DNA of 64,000 nt from Salticus scenicus (lineage: Eukaryota; Arthropoda; Arachnida; Araneae; Salticidae). The stretch covers positions 108,301,667-108,365,666 of the forward strand of contig OZ005648.1 in assembly GCA_963930645.1 (NCBI GenBank), given 5' to 3'. The position numbers and the translations under genes were made by a program. Shown piece by piece: positions 24,601 to 36,951 of this stretch (position 1 is its first letter; every line of letters starts with the position of its first letter). Under the pieces are notes generated by a model, which was not told the DNA's origin, searched no databases, and saw only the letters and a list, made by a program, of their open reading frames with translations.

Positions 24601-26266
24601 CACAACTTTGACATGAGTCCCCCCCCCCCAAGGCACAACTTTGACATGAGTCCCCCCCAGGCCCAACTTTGACATGAGTCTCCCCAAGGCACAACTTTGA
24701 CATGAGTCCCCTCCCCAAGGCACAATTTTGACATGAGTCCCCCCCCAAGGCACAACTTTGACATGATCCCCCCCAAGGCCCAACTTTGACATGAGTCCCC
24801 CCCAGGCCCAACTTTACCATGAGTCTCCCCAAGGCCCAACTTTGACATGAGTCCCCCCCCCCCCCAAGGTACAATTTTGACATGAGTCCCCCCCAAGGCA
24901 CAACTTTGACATGGGTCCCCTCAAGGCACAATTTTATTTTTTATTTTTATTTTTTTACGTATGCATGCATTTTTAAAAAATATTTTTAGCCAACTGTTTC
25001 GGGTCCAGTGACAATGTTTTTTAACATTATGTATATTTCTAAAAGTGTATAAGGAAGTCATGTGGTGCCCACATCAGATTTTTTATATTAATCAAAATGT
25101 TGTAACAATATGTTTTTCAAAGAACGTCAAACTATTTACTTTTCAAAAAATCTTTATGAACTATATTTTGTTAAACAAAGTTTTTATATGACAGTTAAAT
25201 TATAAATATAGGTTTTTGACATGACTGTTTTAACCATGGTTTAAACTATCAAAAACTGTCACGTATCAAAAACCTGCCAACCCTGAACCCTAGTAAAAAA
25301 TTTAAAAAAAAAATTCTTAATATACATGTGACCCAAAATAACTTCCCACATTTGAAAGGATAATAAAACAAAAAGTATTGCAGAGAGAAACTTGTTTGTT
25401 AAAAAATAAATCATAAGTATGGCAGCAGTTTGTAATGAGTGTGTTTTGAAAATAATATTTGGTTAAGTGTTGTCCATTCCATTGTGAACAAACACATTTC
25501 GAGATAATGTCAAATCTGTCATCACCCAAAATATCACGTCTTGAGGAATAGCTGCTATCTCTGCTTGAATTACTCTCTTGAGGTAGGCAAGAATCCAATG
25601 TGTGTAAAACTTAGCTTAAGGTGACCCTGAAGAAAAAATATCATTTGATTACCAATAATTGTATTCTTAATTGTGTTATTGCCACTCATCTTTACATAGT
25701 CATTCAACTCATAACACAATATGTAGTTTACAATCTGTTTTCAATATAATTTTTAATAAACAAGTTTCTGTGTGCAATACTTTTTTGTTTCTTTTGTCTT
25801 TCAACTGGGGAAAGGTCACCTTGTATTATAAAAAAATATATATTTATGCTTATTATTTCTCTCTCATTTCTTTAAAGATAAAAGTTGTTATTGCTGGCCT
25901 TCAAGGAGCAACTCCTATTAAATGCAGCCGTGATATTGTTATTGTACCTGATATGGCTATTCAGGAAGCAGCTAAGGGAAATTATGATGTTGTTATATTG
26001 CCAGGAGGTTTAAAAGGTGCAGAAAGTTTAGCTCAGGTAATGACTTGCAAAAATAAAATTAATGAAATGTTAAATTTCAATCATCTGTAACCTGTAACAT
26101 TCCATGAATAATTTTCTTGCTTATATTGGTGAAAGATTGTATATGTCAAAAACTAGTGCAACGGTCTAAAAATTTTACATTATCAAAATGTATTTTTTAT
26201 TTAAAGAAAATTAAATAGTAAGCAACTTTATTATTTTCTTCTTCATGGATGTTGCCAATGGAAAGA

Positions 26267-26304
<38 letters not shown>

Positions 26305-29300
26305 GCTTTATTAGATTAAGATTTTAGTTTCTAACTTCTTTAAATAAATATTTAAATTTTTATTTAGAAATTTTATTGATTAATTCACCAACCATGAAAA
26401 TTCATTTTAGATAGTTTGGAGTGTAAGGTTGATTTTTATACCAGCTACTATGTGAAAAATGTCAGAACCAGGAATTAAACCCTGGCCCTCCTCTTAATAT
26501 AGAGATCCTCTACCACTGAGCCACCCTGGCTGATAACCAGCTCAGCATTTCTCATTTAATATCTGTTGGCAAGATCACTGTATATGTAAACTTAGATATA
26601 ACAGGTGAGAATATTAATCGTAGTACAATGTACAACTCCAGTAGACCTCAAAATTTCTATATAGAAATTTTATTGATTAAGAAACATTCCTTGAACCAGG
26701 AGCTTAAAACTGTAACTCATTAAAATACCTTACTTAGCTTCTGCTGTTTCCAGAGGCCTTTCGAGGGCGTGCCCCCTCATCATCAGTGGATTCTAAAAGT
26801 GGAGTGTCTCCTGTAGCAAACCTCTTCTCTTTTCTTTGTTGCTCTATTAGCTGTTGCCATGATTGGCATAAACCCAGTGATTAATTCACCCACCATGAAT
26901 ATTCATTTTAGTAATGAATAAAAAAAGAATTAAACTAAAATGAATTTTCATGGTTGGTGAATTAATCAATAAAATTTCTAAATGGAAATTTTGTGGTCTA
27001 TTGGAGTTGTTCCACGGCCACAATTAATATTCTTACCAGAAATTAACAGTGGTACACCAGACGTGAAGTTTCAATTTTATTGTATATTTTTTATTTCTCT
27101 AAAATTGCCCGTAAATCTGTTACAGAGTATATTATAACAATAGTAAGTGTACTTCTTTATAATTGTCAATAACACCTATTCTCTGTAATTTTTCATTTAA
27201 ATTCACTTTCATAACCTTTTTTTACTTTTAATTCTTACTAGTAATATGTGACATTAAGCTTGTTTATTAAAGTATAAATTTTTGATTTATATAAGACTTC
27301 ATTTGTATTTTTTAATTAATTTCCAAAAAATTATTGTATTTGACTTGTAAATTTATAAACAAAGTCTTAGTTAAAATAAATAGTTTACAAATTTTTAATT
27401 ATTTTAAAAAATATAATAGAATGGAAGAATGGACCTGTTAAATCTGAAAATTACTGGTCCTATGGACCAGCAACTTTATTTTCTTAATTTCTATCCTTGC
27501 CTGTTGTATCTGCATTTGCCAACACGGTGGCCTTGTCAACGTATATTATGTGAGAAATGCTGTGCTGGTTATCAGCCAGGGTGGCTCAGTGATAGGGCAT
27601 CCACTTATTAAGAGGAGGGCTCAAGTTTGATTCCTGGCTATTTAAACTGATAGTACTATAGATTTTCAGATACTCGCTATTTAAAATTATTTGATATTCT
27701 AATTATAAACAAAATTTATATGTTTGTTTTAAATATTGTGTTTTGTATACTAGTTGTTTAATAAACATTTAAAAAATATATATATATTACTAAAAAATGT
27801 TATAATTAGCTTTAAAACAAAAATTTTTAGAAATACACTAAAACCTATTAAAGTGGAATCTCAACAAAGTTAAGTTTGGTTTTGGGATATCACTCTAGGA
27901 TCATTTTATGTACAGTAAGCAGGGTAGCAACAATCAGGGAAAACGGAAATCAGGGAATTTTCGTAAAAACACCCAAAAATCATGGAAATTTTCATTTTTG
28001 CTCAGTAAGCATGTCTGAAAGATCCCCAAACAGGTGTTATTTTAACCATGATAGCACAAGATTGGCTGCTTTCTAGTTCAATTTCACCAAGTTACCATTA
28101 AAAAAAAAAATAAATAAAATAAATGAGTATTCTTAGTGCAACAACTTGAGAAATAATTTTATGTCTTGATGTTAGTATGTTGTGCAATTAAAATGAATCA
28201 TATTTTTATAATTTTGTTAATTTCTCCAAAATTTTGAATTTTTATTTTATTTTCCTTTTTAAAGAAAATAATAAAGATTGAGATATTTTTGCCCATTATT
28301 ATGGTTTTTTGAATTGCAGTGGTTTAGCGAGCATGTTACACAAGAGTGTGATATACACAAAATTATGGGATGTGTATAATAGGTAACGGAAATCATGGAA
28401 AATTGTCAAAATTAGTTATGAAAATCATGGAAAAATCAGGGAATTTTTTTCTGAATTTCTGTAGCCACCCTGAGCTGATTAAGACTCATTAGACCATAAT
28501 CTACAGCTTAATCCTCTGACCACCTTTGAAAAGGGCAAAATGATGTTTTCCCTGTGCAGTTTTTACAATGATGTAATACTGAAATAATGCCAATTTCAAC
28601 ATGAGATTAAAAACATAACAATGCACCTGAAGATAAACCTTATAACTGCTAATTATAACCTTCTTAGTTTAAAAACAAGCTAAAAAACCATAATTTATAC
28701 AATTTTGAATTATAAATATATTGTGAAACAAACAATTCAGTAAACGGATATAACCATCAACAGTGGTCAGATGGTTAAACTGGATTCCAAACCGCTATAG
28801 GCAGAATTCTGTACCTGAACTGGGATTTGAACCAGGGTTTAAACTGCCATTAGTTTTTTTAGCATTTTGCTGAAAGGTATTATGCTAAAATTTGTTGAGA
28901 AGAATTTCGCTAAATAGAAAAAATTGGATCATTTCTTAACTGAATTGTCGATAGTCTGTTGTTTCCAGTTAAGTATCTGAATTTATTAGATGTCAAAGAG
29001 AAGCAACAGTTTAAACATATATTAAATACCTTCTTCCATTTCTCTTCAAGAAAAGCCAATATATATAAATATAATATATATACACATATATATATTTTAA
29101 AAAAAAGTCAGGTTTTGAATGTGTGTGGAAGATTAAAAAAAAAAAAAAAAAAACACAAATTACCTCTAGCTGTCTTTATTGGTTAGTATTTGAATTTGTT
29201 AATTTCAATTTCAAGCATTAGATAGTATATTCTTATTTAATACTCATCATTATTTTTTAATTTTGATTTATAATTTTTTCTAGTAAAATTTGCTTTGTAT

Positions 29301-32300
29301 ACTGTAGGTGTACAATTCAGAGGTTGATCCAAGCAAAAATTGGGAAATATAAATATTTATACAACATCAAAAACTCCAATGTAAAAAATATTACAAGCAA
29401 ACTGCAATTTCAGTAGCATTAAACATACTGTCATCAGTGCAGAATGCTTCTCATTCTGCCCTGATGACAGTGCACTTAATGTTACCAAAACTACAATTTG
29501 CTTTTAATATTTTTTATGTTGCTGTTTTCAACATAATGTAAATATTTATATTTATATTCAATGTGAAGTTTGATTATATACTCAAAAATTGGTCTTTAAA
29601 GCTGCCCCTTCATAACATTCAAAAGCATAAAATGGGACCTTTCATAATAGCGAAATTTATAAAATGGGCCCCTTCACAAAATTTAATATCGTAAAAACAA
29701 TCCTTTCATAATTTTTCACTAAAAAATGTTTTATATTTTTTCAGTATTATTTCAAATGGTTGCATACATTTGGGTAAATGAAATACTATTAACTTGATAT
29801 TAAACATTATATTAAGTGATTGCTAAAATGGAAGATTTTATGTATAAATATATATATATATATATATTTTTTTTTTTTTCCACAAAAAGGGATAAAAATG
29901 TTACAAAAATATTTTGTTTTTCACAGAAATATTAATTTTTTTTTATCAAAATGGCCCCCAAAATTAAAACCTGGATCAACCCCTGCAATTTGACTTAAAA
30001 TGTTTCAAGGTTTAAGTCTCTGTTTACAGAATTTTTTTAATACTTTTTTAGAGTGACATAGTAAAAAGTATACTTCAAACTCAAGAAAAGAGTGGTCGTC
30101 TTATTGCTGCAATCTGTGCTGGTAATTATATTAAATCTTTTTTATACATTCAGTATAAAGTATATTAACTAAATATTGTATTAGTTAAATATAATTTGCC
30201 AAGAATATACTTTGAAATAATTAAAGATTAATCCTGAGCTAATTTTAGAAATGTTAATATTTATATTAGGGCTGTGCCGATTAATAGATTAATCGATCAA
30301 TGCTTAGTTCTGATCAATTTTTTTAATCAAGTTAATCGACTCGATAAATTCGATTAAAAATTTTCAAAATCCGATTAAATTTTTTAAACTATGAATTAAA
30401 GTAGAAATGCTATTCTGCCTACAAAATATTTTTTCACATATTTTGCTAACAAATTCTAAGAAACTTCCATCAGATAAGGAAAAAGCAAATAAATAAATAA
30501 AAACCTCTCAAAAGGAGTTGTTGCACTTTTGTTGACAGAGAAAAGGGGGAGGACAGTTATTAAACAAAATGCCGTTTTATGTCCATACTGGGGCAACATC
30601 ATCTGTAGTCTTCTACAGGGAGTGTTGACTAGGGCAATAGTTTTCCCAGAAGCAACAAGCCTCCAAAAAATGGAAATGCTCAAGATATAAAACAAATAAA
30701 TAAATAAATAAAATAAAAAATCCTTGTGATTGTTTCCACTATCTTTTGTCGGGGGAGTATCTTCAAGCATTTATTGTCCGTTCAGAATTGCTGATAATAA
30801 CTATAAGCAGAAACAGAAAATTACATTCTGTTTTCTAGTCCGAAGTGACGAAGAACTGAAATATGAAAACAATGAAGAATTTGAGATTTTTAGAATAATG
30901 ATACGGAATTTTGAGAATTAATTTAAAATTAGTGACAAGCGTGGTGGACAAGGCCTGCAAATATAAAACTAAAGTATGTGTAATTTCATTTAATTTTCTT
31001 TCAAAATGAATTGAAAATGAATTTAATAAAATAAAAATTAAATAAGTGAAAATATTTATATAAAATTAACACTTAAAGTCACCAATTACTACTCTGAACA
31101 TTGATTTAAATTTCAGTTATGAAACTGATATAATCGATTAGACCAAAAAAAAAAAAAAGTCAAACTTATGAATAAAATATTATAGACAATTTAATTTTTA
31201 GAATATAAAATTAACAACAAATATAAGTTATTTCTCAGCTGTATTTCAGAATAAAAATTTTATTTAAGAAGATATTAGGAAAATATTTTTTTATTATTTA
31301 TTTGCATGTTTGTTATTATTATTTATTGTTTGAGGAACTAGTTAAATTAACATCTATATCATTTTTATGGTTTGTTGTGATCTATCTGTCTAACTATATA
31401 TATATTTATATCCAATTAATCGACCGATTAATCGATTAATGACCTACGATTAACCCAGTTAAAAACTGTTAATCGATTCCCACCCCTAATTTATATACTA
31501 AATCAATAATGGCTAAAATGCTGGCATGTCACTCATTTAATTGTGTTCTCACCACTGGTCGAGAGGTTTTGCTTTAGAAGTAGAAGACTGAAGATAAGAT
31601 ACCGAGTTTGATCCTGGGTCATGCTCATCGGCTGAGCAATTCAGAGTTTTTTTAATTGTGTTTTCTCTAAAACTTTTGAATACAGACTAGTATGCCTTAA
31701 AAAAAAAAAAAAAAATAGCAAATATGTGACTGCAATAGAAATGTAAATATTTCTAGAAACACCTGCACAAAGAATAATATCTTCAGTCAGTATTAAACTT
31801 TTGTAGTACTTTTTTTCAAATATAGATAAGTAAAAATGTGCAATTTAACATAATATTATAACTGAATGAATAATGTGTTAATAAAAGTTATTATTCTTCA
31901 TATGGTACATTTAGAAAATTATTGTAAGGGGATTATGCAAATTCACCTCCAATTTTTTGATTAAATTGCCTGAAAAATGGATTTTGTAAATTGAATATCT
32001 GAAATTGTAAAATTATTTTCCGATGGATTATATAGAAAAAATGAACATTTTTCATAAATTTTATTAGTATTTAAACATACTACTTAAAAAGAAAAAAATA
32101 ATACTTTGAAGCATTGGTAATATAATAGTTAGTGTTTAACTAGGAAAAATTTGTTTTTAGCATTTAAGGCTAAAATTGAAATAGAAAATTAAGTCTTAAT
32201 CTAAATCTAAAATTTAGATCTACTGCAACGGTTAAAAAAAAAATAATAATAAAGAACAAGCGCTATTTCCCCACGCAATTGTCATTTTCGCTCTGATTTT

Positions 32301-35300
32301 CGATGTAGGCTTAACTTGTCCATCACTTTTGCTTTGATTCCCGATGTAGGCTTAACGTGCCACAGTCATTTCGTTCGATTCCGCATACCCCGTGTTGGTT
32401 TAATTTGCCGCTGTTGCTTTAATCACCAGCAAATTAAGGAATATAGCAGATTTATCGCTGGGTACATTGAAACTGAAACAGAAAGCAAAATATAATTAAG
32501 TCTGCTCATACATTCAAGAAATTTATTAAGGAAAATCAAACAGAAAATAGTGTGTCCCTTAGGATGTGTTATGTTTCAAATATTGGGTCCCTTTAGTGCA
32601 TTCTGCATCTTTTACGCGCTATAGCACGTCAGTGGCACCCTTGATATTAGGGTGTCCCTTAAATGGGGGAATTTTTTTTGTTTTTCTTTTTTTTTAAATC
32701 TGATGCATATACCCTCTAATTTTTTTCTATTTGACCCTAAACACTTTTTAGCAAAATATCAACTCTCTGGGATAATGTTAACATGTGCTGAATTGACAGG
32801 AAAGTCCTAATATTTATATTAGGATTTTTCCCGTCAATTGGACACATGGTAATATTATTCCAGAGGTCTGATATTTTGCTAAAAAGTGTTTAGGATCAAA
32901 TGGAAAAAAATTAGAGGGTATACGTATCGAATTGCAAGGGTAAAAAAAAAAAAAAAATGATAAACAAAAAAATTTTACCCCATTTAAGGGACACCTTAAT
33001 GTACGATATAATTCTTTAAAATGTTAAAAATATGCTTTCTTGAAATTTTTAAAATGAATGTCATAAGTAAATATCAAGGTAGTCAGTAGAATGATGGCAG
33101 GTGAAGGCCCTTGTGTGACACTGGGCTTATCGTTCAGCTGTGTCTTAAGTGAGCTGTGAAACTTGTTATTAATTCTAGTGATTGTTAATTGATGAAATTG
33201 TTAATTCAAAATATTTTTTTTTAAATAATTGTAATGAATATGATTTTGCATTGTTTTGGATTTTCACACAATATTTTAAAGCAATACTATGATTATGTTT
33301 TTAGCTCCTATTGCTCTTAAGAGTCATTCTATTGGTACTGGAAAAGCCATTACTTCTCATCCTTGCAAGCAAGCAGACTTATCTACTGGTTTGTATCAGT
33401 GTTATTTATTTATCATTAAAAAGTAAAAATTTAATAAAAATATTTCCTGACACTTATGAGTTATAAATGTAAAAATTTTGTTCCTCACAAGTAATTTGAA
33501 TATATCTTTGATATGAAGTAGATAAATTGACTTCTAAGAAAGTAGACATCATTAATGTCTTTTGCATTTAATATAATAAACTAGCAGCTTTGTGGCCCTC
33601 TAGTGGATCACTGTTTTTAAATGAATCACTCCGGGCATTTTTCCGATTTTGATTTTAAAATAAGACTTTGCTGTATTTTATTTCCATATTTATACTGGAA
33701 TGCAGTTTAAAATTATTTTAATTGAACACTGAATACATAAATATGAACATAATCTGACTTATTTTTATACTGCTTGATTGTTAGTTAAAGATTTTATTTC
33801 GCACAAAATGTGTTTATATTTTAATTCAGCATAATTGTTTTATTATATTTCTATTTTTTAATTTGCCAATTTGATTGTTGTTTATTTTCACTAGCATAAA
33901 ATTGCATTTTGTATGTTGTTATAATATAATAAAAAATTAGTTTTTAATAAATCTCTAAAATTCGGAATCACTGTCGTCTCACCGATTCTGAATTTTCAAG
34001 GTTCAACTGTATTCAATTTTGAACGTATTGTAGAGAGTTTTATCTTATTTGTCTGTCATTAATACTCAAGATTTTGTTGGATATTAGTAAATTAATTAGC
34101 ATAGCATAACCAAGGAAAATAAATTACTTTGTGAGAAGTATTGTGAATTCCAGACTTGTGTAAATCAAAGAATCAGTATGCATAAAAAAAACTGCAATCA
34201 TGCTCTCCCCTTCCCCTCCCTTCTTCATTATTTTCTCTCTCTCTCTCTTTTTTTAAGATGCACCATAATTGTAAAAAATTTTGATTGCTTTGGCAATGTT
34301 TTTTCATTTATAAATTATTGAGGGAGAATTTCCCCCCCTCTTATTTTAATTGTTAGCTTTGATAGTGATAAATTATTATTGTGTTTTGGTCAAATTGTTC
34401 ATAATATCAGTCAACATTTTTGTTTTTGTTTTATAAAACAAATCGACACAACTTTCTAATTACTTTCACATTTTATTGACTGTAGTCCATTAATAAAAAA
34501 TGTCTCATGATTAGACTGTCATCATTAATGGTTTGGTTGTTTGTTATTAATGATATTTATTTAGCAAGTATTGCAAAAATTTAAATATATTTAATCAAAA
34601 AAGTTATGTATAATAAAGCTTGTTCTTAAATTGATTTCAACGAAAAATTAATTTTTTTTTTTCTTCTGTGTGTGTGTATGCATTCTTATGCTAGAAGTCG
34701 GTCTGCTCAAGCCCAGGCTTAGCTTGGGCCTCATACCTGGCCTGGATTTACTTTTTAAGCAAGCCAGCAAAATAAAGACTGATTTGTAAGTGGCTAGTAA
34801 GACGCATTTTCTGATGAGCTGGGTAGGAAAAAACAAAGATGAATTTTCAAGCAAACTGTGTTGGCAAAACTGTAACAAGCTTTTTATTTCAAAGTTTGCA
34901 AAAAGAAATCTGAATTTTTTTCAAAAATAAAAGTGTAGAATTTTGTGCTTTATGCAAGTTAAAAAATTAAAGAAATATCTCATACAATTAGTGTACATCA
35001 TATTACTTCACATAGATATCGTGATTTCTTTTTCCAATTTATTACAATTTAAGCTTTCTTATCTGTAAATTTATGTTCAGGTAATTTTAAGAGATATGTT
35101 CAGGCTATGAAAGCGATTAAACAGAATGGACGAGGGTAGTTGTGAAATTACTTTAACCTGAGAAGGGTCCTTACAAGTCCTTACCAAATGAAATCCTTAC
35201 TTTTTTTTTTTTCCAGATTGTGCTGTCTTGGGCCTGTGTTTTAGATCACAAATGCTATTTCTTTCAATCTATGATAAAAGCCTTGTCATCTGTAATCTAG

Positions 35301-36808
35301 AATGAAATAGGATGAAATACATGCTGATATTACATGTGCACTTCATACTTGTGTGCACACATACATGCACAATTAGTAAAATCTTCCATCAGTAATAAAT
35401 TATGGAACACTTCTTATATTTGTATGAAAAAACATCATTGTATGCACAATTAATAAAATTTGTATAAGGGTTTTAATTTTGACTTCCAATTCCTTTAATT
35501 TTATGCTGAACCAGACCTATGCAGCCTGATCTATACATTATTTATTTTTGCTTCAGGCCAAGCCAAGATTATGTTAGCCGGACCAAAAATTTCAGGCTTG
35601 TGCTGACCTCTGGTTCACACATAAATTATTTTGTCTGGATATCATCTCAGGAAAAAAAAAAAAAAAAAAAATCAGATGTCTTGAAAATAATAATTTTGAT
35701 AAAAATAAGATTTGACCTTTTTTTTTTTTTCTAAATCTAGAAATTGGTGGTTTTTTAAAGCCATGCTCAAAAGAAAAAAAAAAAAAAAAAAAAAAAAAAT
35801 GTTTTTTAGCCAACTTTTGATTTAATTTCCCTTGATCTAAAATTTTGTTATAAAATTTATACAGCAGTAATTATAGTATACAAGGTGTGTGTGTCTGTAA
35901 AGTGATCGGACAAATTAAAAATCCAAATGATAAAATAAAAAAGTGTAAGAATAAATGTTTCTTTAGAAAGAGTGACATCTCATCTCTTGTTAAAAGCTGT
36001 TTAAACAGGTTATTTTATCATTTACGTATGAAAATATGTGGAGTCATTTACATAGAAGGCACTGTCCAAAAATTTAACTCTGAGATAGAACATTGTAACA
36101 TTAAATTTTTTTACAGATTAAGTAAACCTACTACTCAGATAGTAGAGGTGATTTGAACAGCATATGGTGATGCATTATTATCAAGAATACGAGTGTATAA
36201 GTCATAAAACCACTTTAAATGCCATGAAAATGTTGAAAATACATCAAAGATAGGACATTGGTTTCTTTTACATAATAATGCTAGGCCTTATTCAACATTG
36301 TCTGCACAACAATATAATGCTAAACACTCAGTTGCAGTAATAAATGGCCCACTATTTATCTCATTTATTGACAGTTGAATTTTTCCTTTTTTCAGAGCTT
36401 AAGATGGCCATGAAACAGAAATTACCAATTCAAATGTTATGTGTATTTTGCAAATGATTAATTCCAATGCCTATAAAAAGTGTGACGACATGAAGAAACA
36501 TTGGAAAAATTGTTAGTTCTCCTAAGAATATTATTAAAATAAAATTGTAATACTACTTATAAGGAAAGCAGTTCAAAAACCCAAATTTGTAATCTCAATT
36601 CCATTTTAACTCTTTTCTTTCTTCTGTATGAACTTGGCAGGGTTGGAAAAAACACAGCCCAATGGGTTTTTCAGGTTTTATTAGGGATTTTGTGTTTTAT
36701 TTGGGCTTTTTCTTAGCTTTGAGTGAGAAATATTTTATTTATATATTTATTTTTGTAATATGGAGTCTTTATATATATTGGCTTCTACTATGCTTAATAG
36801 ATCATCTT

Positions 36809-36848
<40 letters not shown>

Positions 36849-36915
36849 AAGATGATCTATTAATCATAGTAGAAGCCAAGCAACAGACAGAAGATCACTG
36901 AAACACCAATGACCA

Positions 36916-36951
<36 letters not shown>

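Noticed and set aside
24019..24931. Four overlapping long minus-strand open frames (up to 257 codons) with repeats such as THVKVVPWGG and DSCQSCALGG
   Set aside because: They are three frames of the same minisatellite; length and frame vary with the C tract, and there is no start context, domain or splice support.
30456..30770. 104-codon minus-strand frame
   Set aside because: Internal to a non-autonomous hAT element; no transposase-like motif.
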